Under the pieces are notes generated by a model. The model saw nothing but the letters and a program-made list of their open reading frames with translations, made no database searches and was not told the DNA's origin. A stretch of DNA of 56,598 bases, taken from Ophiostoma sp. CBS 140.51. Taxonomy: Eukaryota > Ascomycota > Sordariomycetes > Ophiostomatales > Ophiostomataceae. The stretch spans positions 1-56,598 of the forward strand of contig JANSLP010000213.1 of assembly GCA_029298735.1 (NCBI GenBank), in the 5' to 3' direction. Made by a program: the position numbers and the translations under genes. This document shows, piece by piece, positions 21,658 through 32,389 of the stretch. Numbering within the stretch: position 1 is the first letter of the stretch; every line of letters starts with the position of its first letter.

Positions 21658-22061
21658 GCTGTGAGGTTGTAAGGTTGTGAGATTGCGAGGTTGTTGGACT
21701 AAAGTTTCGGAAGGAGCCGAAATAGGTCAGTAAAGAAAGGAATCTAAAAGGAAAGAGGAAGAAGCAACCAAGTGTCATTCTGTTCTCTTTCCTTTCATGG
21801 ACTGTCCTATTATGAACATCGAAATGAATATCAAGATAGACAACTGAATGGCAATACAAAATCCGCTGACCTTGGCCGTTGTCCAAGGCGGATATTCTCT
21901 TCCCATTTCACTAATGAACTTGCACTTGCCAATTACCGCGATGGTTTCACCCACTACTGCTATTCCAGTTTGCCTCACTCATTCTTCCTTCACTATATTC
22001 GCCAGCAGGGCCGTACTCGATACGTAGGTATTGAATACCGGTCATCTTATCCACACGCTAC

Positions 22062-22076
22062 CGGTAACAATGACCG
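22062..22076. promoter_or_regulatory. CGG-N9-CCG site, BVMO 1/SDR 2 promoter (site a)
   Basis: Sequence CGGTAACAATGACCG, 405 bases from the BVMO 1 start and 362 bases from the SDR 2 start. It is followed by GTAGTTTGGG, similar to the flank of the site at 25862. Confidence 0.6.
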
Positions 22077-22111
22077 TAGTTTGGGTTGACATGACCCACA
22101 GACCCTAGCCC

Positions 22112-22126
22112 CGGACAATATTACCG
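22112..22126. promoter_or_regulatory. CGG-N9-CCG site, BVMO 1/SDR 2 promoter (site b)
   Basis: Sequence CGGACAATATTACCG followed by CAAA, as at 25862. It is the second copy in the same bidirectional promoter, 312 bases from the SDR 2 start. Confidence 0.6.
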
Positions 22127-22437
22127 CAAAAGCTGGGGAAGTGACACAAGGCACAAGGCGAGCAAAGACGAGACGGAAAGACGAATGGGGAAATGGAGAA
22201 ATGGCTAGATGAACAAATGAAATGATGTGACAGAAACAATGTACAGGGAAAATTGAATGGCAAACACGGCCGTCGAAACCTATGCGCCCCAAAACTTGGC
22301 TTAAAGGAGATGGTGGCAGTGTGCTGTCTATGATGTCCAGTTGCAACAGGAGCACAGGAGCGCCAAGTCCTCTCAAATCCCACTGACACCAAAACACCTT
22401 CTTGCCGCGCTCGTTTACCACCATAGCCACTACAAAA

Positions 22438-23256
22438 ATGCCTGTCGCCATCATCACGGGAGGCGGCGCCGGCATGGGTCTAGCAGTGGCCACAGCACTT
22501 GTCGCTGACGGCTGGCGCGTGGCCCTGCTCGATGTCAACAGCAGCGTGGGCGAGACGGCCGCTGCATCGTTGTCATCACCGTCGTGCCACTTCATCCGCG
22601 CCGATGCGACCAACTACGACGAGTTGCGTGCGGCCTTTGCGGAAACGGCCGCGCGCTCGGGCGGCAACATTGACTTTGTCTTTGCTAACGCGGGCATCGC
22701 TGGCAAGGTGGACTTTTACGATGACGTTGATGATATCGACGACAAAGAAAAAGAACCCCAGGAGCCTTCCCTGTTGGTGGAAGAGGTTTGCCTTCGTGGC
22801 GTCGTCTTCACGTCCCACCTGGCCATGCACTACATGCGCCGCAACCAACCCACACCGGGCGACGGCACTCGCGGCGTCATTGTCAGCACCGCATCGGCGG
22901 CCTCCATCTACGCGTCACCAGAACTGCCACTATACACGGCCGCCAAGCACGGCGTGTTGGGACTCATGCGAGCCATGAGTGTCCAGCTGGCACCCGAGGG
23001 CATCCGAGTCAACAGCATCCTGCCGGGCGCCATCCGCACGACGCTGCACGAGCAGACGGTGTGGGACCAGTTTCCGGCGGGCGACTTCACGCCCGTTAAC
23101 GAGGTGGTGCAGGCGGTCCTTGCGCTGGTGCGCGATCCGACGGCAACAGGGCGTGCCATCGAGATTAGTGCGGGTGAGACATTCGACCGGCGGCAGCCGG
23201 ACTACTGCAACGACACAATGCAGCGGATCATGGAGGGGAAGTCTTATAAAGCGTAG
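22438..23256 (+). CDS. Short-chain dehydrogenase/reductase (SDR 2)
   Basis: Classical SDR, 272 residues, single exon. The start at 22438 gives MPVAIITGGG, placing the Rossmann motif TGGGAGMG at residues 7-14 as usual. An in-frame ATG 12 codons upstream is less likely. Asp in ALLDVN predicts NAD. NAG is present in FANAGIAG, catalytic Ser in VSTASAAS and the pair YTAAK. The motif ILPGAIRT follows the active site. An acidic loop (DDVDDIDDKEKE) replaces the usual short loop after beta-4. It is clearly related to SDR 1 in its YTxAKHG and FANAG blocks, so the two may be an old duplication. Divergent to BVMO 1 over a shared promoter, it is a good candidate for the dehydrogenase that makes or consumes the ketone. 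Confidence 0.9.
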   Translation: MPVAIITGGGAGMGLAVATALVADGWRVALLDVNSSVGETAAASLSSPSCHFIRADATNYDELRAAFAETAARSGGNIDFVFANAGIAGKVDFYDDVDDIDDKEKEPQEPSLLVEEVCLRGVVFTSHLAMHYMRRNQPTPGDGTRGVIVSTASAASIYASPELPLYTAAKHGVLGLMRAMSVQLAPEGIRVNSILPGAIRTTLHEQTVWDQFPAGDFTPVNEVVQAVLALVRDPTATGRAIEISAGETFDRRQPDYCNDTMQRIMEGKSYKA

Positions 23257-23339
23257 CGATAATTAAGTACATAGTTGCGTAATAATTGAAATTTACATTA
23301 CAACAGCCTGTTCCTACACTGTTTCCACCCCATCCCTGC

Positions 23340-25310
23340 TCAGTGGTACTTGTTCTTGTCGGCCAGCGCGTCGTTCTCGAGGAAAATCTCAATCTTGTCG
23401 TTCATCTTGGGCGTAATATCTTCAAGGAAGAAACACAGCACAATACCCACCACGCCAAACGCCAGTGACGCAAACGCTGCGTTGCGCAGACCATTGGCCA
23501 CGCACCATTTGTACGCCTCCACGACCGCCGCCACCACCTCGTCGCTGACGCCCGGGATCGCCTCGAGCGCGGCCGCGCCACCCGGTGCAGCAGCCACGAC
23601 CTGCTCAACAAGTTCGTTTGGAAGACCGGCGGTGACAGCGGCCGCGGGAATCAGCTGAGGCATGCGTGTCTGGATGCCGTGGTTGATGGCGCTGGAAAAG
23701 GCGGCCGAGGCAACGGCTCCGCCGGCATAGCGCGCCGTACCGGCCAGTCCGCCCGAGATGCCTAGGTTCTCCTGTGCGACGCCGAGCTGGGTGTACGTGA
23801 CACTCAAGTAGGCGGCCCAGCCGTAGGACAGCTGGTTGAGCGCGACAAAAGCAATCATCAAACCCTTGTTGTATGGCGTAATGAGGGCGAGAAGGGCGCC
23901 CCACAGCACCATAGATACGACGGAGGCCAGCATGGTCCATTTCCAGTGGCCGATTTTGCGGCCAAAGGCTGTGAGCAGCATAGCGCCGACGGGCAACGGA
24001 ACTGTGGAGGGCAGTGTGAGCAGTAGCTGCGTCGACACGGGTGTCGTGGCATCGATATAAAAAGCATCTGTGTCGATCGTTAGAAGGAGACCGACATTTG
24101 ACTGGGAAGCTCAGAAAATCAAAGAATCAGAGAATGGGGAAGAGAGAAAAGGGAAAAGGGAAAATGGAAAAAGCAACGCACTTAGCATGGTTGGATAGAT
24201 GATGGAGCACGAGTAGAAAAAGCCCACGACAATAAATGTCAGGCAGAATGGCACCGAGAACTCGCGACCTTTGTGGCTCGCAAAGATGTCGCGGGGGCAA
24301 AAGGGATACGGGACGGTGGTAAACGTCTCCCAGACGCCAAAGGCAATGATCATCGCCAGACCAACCAGCAGCGGCGCCAGGACTCGTGCGTCTGTGCTGC
24401 TCATGTACGTTGTGTTGACAATGCCGACGAGGACAGGTACGCTGCCGGCCGTGAAAAGGAAGCCGCCTACCCAGTCGAGTCCCCGGAGCGCGGCCTTGTA
24501 CGAAACACCGCGTGGGCGGGCCGGTGGGAAATAGAGGCAGGCCAGGCCGATGAAGGTGATGACCTGCGCGATCATGCCTGCCCAGTACAGGTACCGCCAT
24601 CTCTCACTCTCACCCTCGTCAATGATTGAGTACCGTCCGACCACCGGACCAATGACAATAAAAATGTACACGACGGCGTCGACCAGTACTACGCCAATGT
24701 GGCGGTGCTTGTTGGCAATCAGCTCGGGTACGGCAATCAGGGCCACGCCAGAAACACCGCCCGCACAGCCCAGGAGCACAAGGCCGCCAATGAGCATGCC
24801 GGTCGTTGTAGCCCGCGCGCAGACAATGTAGCCCACAGCGCCAAATACGCATGACAGCAGCAAGAAAATGCGGCGGCCAAACAGGTCCGATGTCACGCCA
24901 AACAGCAGGATCGTCACCGTGGCCGCCGTCGTGACCGAAGGAATCACCCAGGCAGACAGCTCGGCCGATCCCAGGCTGGTGAGGAGCTGTGACGAGATGG
25001 CAGCCGTTGTTGGGACGGCCCAGAAGGGGGCACCGAAAGACATGGTCAGGAACTGTGAGTCAACCGTTAGTCTCCATATGCCCATTAGAATGATACATCG
25101 GTGTCAAATTGTCGTTAAATCGACGTCAAATAGTCATTCTACACTTACACAAATGCAGAGCCATGCTTTGGCCGTTGTCCGCTCCTCTTTGGGCTTGCCT
25201 TCGATAGCGACAGTCGGGTCAGTGACTGTGGCAGCCACAGGTGGTGTGGCTGGAACATCGCTGCTCTTTTCCTCAACCATGTGGATCGAGCCGATGTCCT
25301 TATCCGTCAT
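23340..25310 (-). CDS. MFS transporter, TRI12-like exporter
   Basis: Plasma-membrane drug:H+ antiporter of the major facilitator superfamily, closest in feel to the fungal TRI12/siderophore-exporter group. Exons 25310-25149, 25052-24182 and 24067-23340 (introns of 96 and 114 bases) give 586 residues. The cytosolic N-terminus is Lys/Glu-rich and the first span follows KAWLCIC-FLTMSFGAPFW. The loop motif GVTSDLFGRRIFLL is the MFS motif-A-like signature DxxGRR. Many hydrophobic segments follow (about 12-14). The junction MLNAFYIDATTPVSTQLLL confirms the second intron. The C-terminus is cytosolic and charged. Position in the cluster suggests export of a toxic substrate or product. Expression is probably controlled with the divergent BVMO 2 gene. 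Confidence 0.9.
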
Positions 25311-25804
25311 GGCTGATGGGATATGGAGTGTACGTGGGAATAGTGGGCGGATACTGAAGAAATGGATGAACGAATATGACGGCACGATGGAAACGATGCC
25401 GACGATGCAGATAATGCACACCTAGGTATGAAGGTCTCTTTGCCTCCTTATACTCTTTCTCAAAGCTGGCCAACAACTGCAGATCCACTATCGGGCCCCT
25501 AGACTCCAATAATGCAGTGCCAGTTATGATCAATAAGGATAAGCTGTAAAAACTCTCAAGGTGTGTGTCTGTGGACTGTCCGGGGAAGCGTGTCAAATCC
25601 GGGGTCCGGGGTAATTTTTTTCAATCTTCATTTACCTCTATTTCGGTTGCTTTTGTTTTTTTAGTTTATTTTCAGGCGAGACCGAACAATTCCACTTTGG
25701 TAAGGCCTCCCCTGCGTACGGAAGCGGTATGATTGTAGTGTACGGACAGTAACGTGTCGACCTGTCAGGTAAATGAGGCCGGTCGATGTAGCTCAGAAGT
25801 TGTC

Positions 25805-25819
25805 CGGAAATCATTCCCG
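25805..25819. promoter_or_regulatory. CGG-N9-CCG site, MFS/BVMO 2 promoter (site a)
   Basis: Sequence CGGAAATCATTCCCG, 495 bases from the MFS start and 440 bases from the BVMO 2 start. It has the less common CGGAAA half-site, as at 16890. Confidence 0.5.
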
Positions 25820-25861
25820 TGGTGGCTTGGCTCCTTCCCCCCTTTGTTGTCCACGCGCTCC

Positions 25862-25876
25862 CGGTAACTGTTACCG
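25862..25876. promoter_or_regulatory. Perfect CGG-N9-CCG palindrome, MFS/BVMO 2 promoter (site b)
   Basis: Sequence CGGTAACTGTTACCG, where both 7-bp arms are exact reverse complements around a central T. It is the best copy of the cluster motif and lies 383 bases before the BVMO 2 start. Confidence 0.7.
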
Positions 25877-26258
25877 CAAAGTTTGGAGAAGTACTATACG
25901 GGTTTAGTATTGTTTGTGTTTCCGGGGATGACAGGGATCGTCTCATTTACATGCAACGTAGCCCACTAAAGCGTTGAAGGCAAGAGGCTGAGCAATATCA
26001 AGTACAATTTTATGCAGTTACCATGCCAGTGAACCAAACACGTACATCTTGAAGCACAAACAAAATACAAATTACGAAATACAGATACAAAACTGGCTAG
26101 AATAAACAAGAGCTTCATATTCAAGTTTTGAGTTTTTCGAGACTGTCGAGACTAATCAATATCCTAAGTCCCAAGCACAGTTTAGTGCCTCGCACAACTG
26201 CCAGCAACATCGCCAGCTCAGCAACATCGTCAGCAAGCCCTCGCCAAAGGCTCCCAAC

Positions 26259-28312
26259 ATGGTGTATCCAAACCAGCCACATTATACCGATTTTGAGGTG
26301 CCCATCCTCAACCGGCCCATTGACGACCCGGGCCGCACACTGCGCGTTGTGTGCGTCGGTGGTGGCATTGCCGGCATCACGACGGCCATCCGTTTCCGGC
26401 AGCATCTTGGCAACCAAATCACATTTCAAATTTATGAAAAAAACGATGGTGGGTGGTGGTTTGTGGGTGGTCGTGATACACTCTAGGTAATGTCATCTGC
26501 TGACTTCGTTTGCTGGCTGTCTAGACGTCGGCGGCGTCTGGCTCGAGAACCGATATCCCGGTGTCGCCTGCGATGTGCCTGCTCCGTGCTTTGCCTTTTT
26601 GTTCGAAGACAACGTCGACTGGACATCGTACTATGCCGGTGGCGTGGAGATTTATGATTACATCAAGCACGTGGCCACCAAGTACCAGGTACAGCGCGAC
26701 ATCAAGTTTGGCCATGTCGTGCAGGGCGCCGTGTGGCACGAGGACGAGGGCCGCTGACACCTGACCGTGCTGGACAAGGCGACGGGCACGACACTAGACG
26801 ATACAGCCGACATTTTGATACTGGGCTGGGGCCAGCTCAACCACTGGGCGTTCCCGGACGTGCCCGGCCTGCACTCATTCCAGGGGCCGTACATGCACAG
26901 TGCGGCCTATGACGCGACGTTTGATGCGACCGACAAGACGGTGGCCCTCGTGGGCGGTGGATCGACGGGTGTGCAGATTCTGCCGCAGCTACAGCCCGTG
27001 GCAAGGAAAGTGCAGCAGTACATGCGATCACAGTACGTTCATGGACACGGCAGTTGACGTACTTGTGTCTTTTTTCTAACAGTTTCCTCCTTTGCTTCTA
27101 GAAATTGGATTGCTCCCGTGGGCTTTGGATCTGAAGAGCTCGAGAAACGTGGCGCACTTGCCCAAGGAAACTGTACGTTCCATTAACCCCCCATCCCATT
27201 TGCTCATTCTCTCACTCTCAATAGTTGACTACTCGGACGACGAAAAGAAGGCGTGGAAAGACGATCCCTCCTCGTACCACAGCTACCGCCGTCATGTGGA
27301 AGAACGCATGATGGCCTTGATGACGGAGGAAGGCTTCAAGTATGGAACGCCCGAGCAGCAGGCCATGGAAACACAGTTCCGCGAGCACATGAAAACGGCA
27401 TTGCGCACGCGGCCCGACATCCTCAAGACGCTGCTGCCCGACTTTCCGCCCGGCTGTCGCCGCCTCGTGCCCGGCCCGGGCTACCTCGATGCCGTCGTCA
27501 AGGACAACGTCGAATGGATACCACAGGGCATTGACCGCGTCGTCGAGAACGGCATCGTCACTACAGATGGCCAGCTGCACCAGTGCGACGCCATCATATG
27601 GGCCACTGGTTTTATTACGTGCGTACTCCTCCAAATTTCGGGGTATTCTGCCCTTCTCCTTTCACGTACTAACAGTTTTAGTGACTTTGATAGTCGATTT
27701 CCCATGGTTGGTCGAGACGGCATTACCTGGAACCAGGTATGCCAGCCCGAGTCCGAGGCGTACCTGGGCGTCCTGACCGACAAGATGCCCAACTGCTTCC
27801 TGTATCTGGGCCCCAACGCCGCACCCGGTGCCGGCAACGCCTATTTGTGCGTCGAACTCGAGTGTGCCTACGCCATCAAATGCATCCGCAAGATGCTTCT
27901 TGAGAAGATCAAGAGCATGTGCGTCAAGACGGAGCGCGTCAAGCAATACACGGCGCATGCGGCCTCGTACAACAAGGCCACCATCTTTGGGCAGAACTGC
28001 CGCTGCTGGTTTAAGCCAAAGAAGGACGGCGGACGCAACATTGCCTACTACCCGGGAAATTCCCTGAGCCAGATGATTGCCATGGAGAGCCCGCGCTGGG
28101 AGGATTTCGACTATACGTACTGCGATGAGCTCAACGGCAACCCCATGGGCTGGCTGGCCAGTGGGTTCACACGCGCCGACTATGACGGCAGCTCACGTAC
28201 GACGTATCTGGACCCGGCCAACATTGACTATCCACCAGTGCCGACTGTTAACGGGAACAGGGAGCAGGAAAATGGAACAAAATGCAACGCATCGACCATG
28301 AATGGCAATTGA
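26259..28312 (+). pseudogene. Second Baeyer-Villiger-type monooxygenase (BVMO 2), interrupted by one in-frame TGA
   Basis: Five exons: 26259-26448, 26525-27032, 27102-27172, 27225-27618 and 27682-28312 (introns of 76, 69, 52 and 63 bases, all GT-AG) join into 598 codons. The frame is open except for TGA at 26755-26757 (codon 141). Family marks are VVCVGGGIAGI (FAD), GGVWLENRYPGVACD, FQGPYMHSAAYD, VALVGGGSTGVQ (NADPH) and IIWATGF. In BVMO 1 the aligned block reads GTWTVDVLD; here it reads GR-stop-HLTVLD, so the stop replaces Trp. All four introns and ~457 codons after the stop are intact, which suggests either a very recent loss or functional readthrough. TGG to TGA is a CpA-to-TpA transition on the opposite strand, as RIP makes. 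If translated through it would be a full-length enzyme of 597 residues. Without readthrough only the FAD N-terminal part is made. Confidence 0.8.
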
Positions 28313-28580
28313 GTGGATGCAGGGCTTTGTTTTGAATTGCCAGTATTTGACCGTAATAGAATAAAGTACATTGAAATATTTGTATCAATAACAACGATTG
28401 GATGAAAAAATTAACTATGACGTTATGACTATTTTTTTAAACCAAAAAAGGGTTCCTAACTGTTGTATTTTAAGATCAGAAAGCTAATGTCGTCTTAAAT
28501 TAGAAAAGGAGTATATAAAATTAACAACCAGCATCAAATAACTTCAGGGTAGAGAGTGCATTCCCCGCATGAATATCATC

Positions 28581-31150
28581 TCACGTAAAGCAAGTCTCAA
28601 AGGAATTCAGAAATTCAACCGGAGCGTCCGATGACGGCATGAAATTCCCTAGAGGAAACGACCCTGCCGTGTTCCCATCGCTGTGCTGGCCCAGACCAGC
28701 CGTGGCCGGTATACCCCCCATGCCCATGTTGCTCAAGAAAGCCAAGGACGAGGACGTCGATGTTGTCCACGGCAGTCCCACTCCCGTCATCGTTCCCATT
28801 CCGAATCCAGTAATACTGTCAACGGCAAATGGCATCGGCCAGTTGCCAATCATACCGCCGCCAATGCCGCCGATGCCGCTGATGCCGACGCTGCTTTTGC
28901 CCCCACCGCTGCTATTGCCCCGACCCGTTTTGATCACGGCATCCATGTTGAGCAGCCGGATCGTTGACTGAATCACCTTGCGCACACGCCGGGCCACCAC
29001 GTGGCTCTTCTCTAGCTCGTTTAAAGTGGTCAAGCATCGCCGGAGACTGTCGAGTTGCGGCGCTACAGCAGCCATGTCTGAATCCGACATGGTGCCTGGC
29101 GGCCGATGCTCAGCAATGCTGGCAATCAGCGTCGTCGCCGCTGTGGCCACTATGTGCAGCGACACCCATGACATGGTCATGACGCTGCCGTGGCCGTCCG
29201 CGTACTCCTGCAGGCAGCGGGCGATGCGGCCGGCATCCTCAATGCAGATCTGTCGGGACTGCGCAGCATCAGCGGCAGCGGGCGACGGCAGGGCGGTTAA
29301 GTCCGTGCCGAACTGCGCGAGTGGCCGATGCAGCAGGATCATGGCCGCCGCGTACTGCATGCGCAGGATGATCATGGCGGGCGTCTGGGAGGTCTCATAC
29401 TGTAGCGACGGATGCAACGTCGCGCGCCACTGCTCGAGGCGCTGCACGAGGTGGAGATGCTGTACATGTAGATTTGGTTTCTCTTTCCCCAGACGCCAAC
29501 GCGGCGTGTGCACGCCGTTCAAGATCTCACAGATTTTGCCGACAATCTCTAGCAGAGAGCACCATGCCGCCGCCATACGTACCTCGCCCGTCGGCTCCGT
29601 GTCGGCCACACCGCCCTCGCCCGGCCGCTTGGCGTCCACGTCCTCGAGGCGGATTGACTGTGGCCGGCCGAGGTATAGCGCCCATGCGCGGTCGAGATTG
29701 AAGCAGCTCCAGAACACCACCTGGCGCACTTCCTTGTCGAGCTGCGTCATGTCGGCCGCTACCGATGTTGATGTCGTGCCAAAACCAGACGAGTCAAAAT
29801 CGTCCGGGTCGCGGTGCAGGCCCAGCTCGTAGGCCAGGCGGCCCGCACCGCCTGCGTACATCCAGCCCTTGGTGTCGTGCGAGATGGCGCAGTGCATTTC
29901 GCTCAGCAGCTGAAGCGCCTGTGCGGTCGTGATGCCCGGCGCGTCCAGCTCGTGCTCGAGCATTACGACGCACTTGCGCACGAGGTATGGCGGGTCATCC
30001 TCAGCGGCCTCGGCGTCGTCGGCCAGCGCGAGCGCGCGCAGTGCTGGTTCGCTCGAGATGGCCGCTGCGCGTGTCAGGATACACATGACCAGCAGCGAGC
30101 TGCAGTACTTGGTGTCGCCATTGCGCATGTCGCGAAGGAAGGCTGTCTGTTAGTAATGTAAATGGGGAAGCAGTAAGTGGAAATGGAAAAGGAGAAACAA
30201 TGGTACCTTCTTTGTGGATGCTAGAGGTATGTCAGTAAACAGACCAGAGTTATTCAAGTATTATCGCACAATTCGCCAAGGAAACACACAACATACCACG
30301 GAAGAACTTGGTGCTGGTAGGTCCAGTAAAGATCCAGTAGATGCTCTTGCACCTGCAGCGGAAAGTCTGTCTGCCACGTTGGAATTGCGACGCCACTGCT
30401 GCCACCGCGACGGCCGTTACTCCCATCCCTTCCGCCGCGGCTACTGCCACAAATAAGCAGTGAAGACGTCACACTCTCCACCAAGTGCAGGCTTGACGTG
30501 GGACCGAAGAAGCGCAGCCGGCCCACGCGGTCGCTGTTGAGCTGCCGCTGACCGCTGCACAGTCGCATAATCATGTTATCTGAACGGCGGAAGACAGAAG
30601 AAGACGAAGACGATGCCAAAGTTGTAAAAGCGGCTGTAGCAGTTCGTTGGGTTGTGGTTTGTTCGGCAGCCTCGTCTGGTGCCTCGTCTGGTGCCTCGTC
30701 TGACGTCGATACTTCGCTACTGCCATCGCTCATCCCACTGCTGAAGCTGCCGCTCTGGAAATTATGGTCACAGCCACCGTTACCGTCCACACGACAAAAC
30801 CGCCGGTGGTCCTCGAGCTCGGCCCGTAGCTGTGCGTTCTCTGCCTGCAATTCCGCATTATCCGACCGCAGCTGTGCAATCAGTTGCTTCGTGTGCACTC
30901 GCCGCCGCTCATCAAACGGTGGCGTCCAGCAGACCTCCTGCAGTCGGTGACAGAGGTCGCATGTCGTTCCTGGGCCGTTCGGACCTGGGTGACACTTGAC
31001 CTTTTTCCGACGGCAGTTGGTACATGCCAGCTGTTTCGTCGACCGACCCTGACGGTGTCGTTTGGTCGTCGCGGTACTATCGGTGGTGCTGATTGTCGTC
31101 ATCCTATCTGTGAGCGTGTTTATGTTCGTTTGGGTGTTTGTATTTCTCAT
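28581..31150 (-). CDS. Zn2Cys6 transcription factor, likely cluster regulator
   Basis: Fungal binuclear-zinc-cluster activator. Exons 31150-30297, 30220-30207 (only 14 bases) and 30142-28581 (introns of 76 and 64 bases) join in frame into 809 residues. The zinc cluster has Cys at 43, 46, 53, 64, 67 and 74 (CTNCRRKKVKC, then CDLCHRLQEVC). A linker and a heptad-rich dimerisation helix follow (~82-108, QLIAQLRSDNAELQAENAQL). The micro-exon restores the block LPCIHKEAFLRDMR at the start of the fungal-specific middle homology region, and its motif DLYWTYQHQ precedes it. The C-terminus is Gly/Ser/Met-rich, possibly an activation domain. A second ATG at 31102 would give 793 residues and is equally plausible. 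As the only regulator in the cluster, and of the dimer type that binds paired CGG, it is the natural reader of the CGG-N9-CCG sites. That link is inference. Confidence 0.88.
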
Positions 31151-31564
31151 CTAGCATGGGCCCCCTCTTCAGAGATGTCAATAACAACCAGCGGCACTAT
31201 TTACCCATATGTATGTGGAAGGAGCTACTTTCCTCTCGCTTCAGTGTCTTATTGCCCCCGGATTTCATTGTCCAGATATGTCCGCTGACCCACGCTACGA
31301 GTCACCAGCCGTTGCCATGGCCTTTCCCCGCAGCAGAGCAGGCGAGGTTGGTCTACCGTAAGCGAGTGAAGCCAAAGGCCAGATAAGAAATGATAAGGAA
31401 GATACAGGACGACAAAGGGATGTTTGTACGGAGTAAGTAATAAAGTACTAAGGATATCAAATAAGAAATAAAATTAACAAATACAGATACAGATAATTTT
31501 ACTTGCGTTCTTTGATTTTAATTGTTCGGAAACCACAATTTTCTCCCTCTACCAGTGCCTAACT
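31151..31564. promoter_or_regulatory. Upstream region of the Zn2Cys6 gene
   Basis: Intergenic DNA between the regulator start and the 3' end of SDR 3, AT-rich at 31420-31520. I found no full CGG-N9-CCG site here, only a CGGAAA half-site at 31527. No gene was seen. Confidence 0.5.
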
Positions 31565-32389
31565 TTAGCAAATGTAGCCGCCACAAATGTTATGCACTTG
31601 TCCTGTGATGTAAGACGACTCGTCGCAGAGGAGCCAGCAGCAAAGAGAAGCAATCTCGTCCGGCCGTCCGTCCCGCTTGATCTGCTGGGTCATGGGGATC
31701 TCGTCACCTCGTGCCTTGATGACTTGTCCGTACATGGGCGTCCGGATCGTGCCACTGCAAGGATCAGTTTTTAGCTGTGGAATTTTGGGTAGAGGATGAA
31801 GAAACACTCACGGTGCAATGCAATTCACGCGGATGCTCCGGGACGGCCCAAGGTCAACGGCAGCACACTTGGTCAGGCCCACGACGCCGAACTTGGACGC
31901 GCCGTACGACATGTTCTTGGGCGTGCCCATAAGCCCGGCAATGCTCGATGCATTGACAATACTGCCGCCGTCGTTCATGTGCTTCACCTCAGCACGCATG
32001 CTGTACATGACGCCCGTCAGGTTGACGCCAAGGACACGGTCCCACTCGGCATCGTCCTGCTCTTCAATGGTCTCCTTGGATGTGTGGAAGTTTTTTGGTA
32101 GAATGCCCGCCAAGTTGGCTGCGCCGTCCAGTTTACCAAACGCCACAACGGTCTTTTCGATCCACGCATCGACCGATGCCCGGTCCCGCACGTCCACAAC
32201 GGTGACCATGGCCGTGCCACCAGCTTGTGTAATCTCGTCCGCGACAGCACGCATCACCGTGTCTGTAGCCTTGACGTCGGCCATGGACACTTTAGCGCCG
32301 CGTGCCGCCAGCATCTTAGCCGTCTCAATGCCCATGCCGCCGCCGCCGCCGGTCAGCGCAATGACTTTGCCTCGGAGGTTTGTGGACAT
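31565..32389 (-). CDS. Short-chain dehydrogenase/reductase (SDR 3)
   Basis: Classical SDR of the 3-oxoacyl-ACP-reductase-like type, 255 residues. Exons 32389-31812 and 31754-31565 (57-base intron); the junction reads NCIAPGTIRTPMYG, a conserved block. TGGGGGMG is at residues ~12-19 and Asp in SMADVK predicts NAD. NLAG replaces the usual NNAG. Ser in VNASSIAG and the pair YGASK complete the active site. The C-terminal DESSYITGQ is typical of the group. The start at 32389 (MSTNLRGKV) fits family length; an in-frame ATG at 32419 would add 10 residues. A cluster-type CGG-N9-CCG site lies 214 bases upstream, so I count it as the last cluster gene. Confidence 0.9.

Larger units (their letters stand above)
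21658..22437. promoter_or_regulatory. Bidirectional promoter of BVMO 1 and SDR 2
   Basis: 780 bases between divergent starts at 21657 (-) and 22438 (+). It contains two CGG-N9-CCG palindromes 36 bases apart, listed separately. No gene lies in it. Confidence 0.6.
25311..26258. promoter_or_regulatory. Bidirectional promoter of MFS exporter and BVMO 2
   Basis: 948 bases between divergent starts at 25310 (-) and 26259 (+). It contains two CGG-N9-CCG palindromes, including the perfect one at 25862. No gene lies in it; frames seen here are short. Confidence 0.6.

Noticed and set aside
26731..26797. Possible intron that would remove the TGA in BVMO 2
   Set aside because: It is 67 bases, not a multiple of three, so it breaks the frame; other nearby GT-AG pairs I tried (26716 or 26719 to 26797 or 26806) also fail, and the paralogue has coding sequence there.
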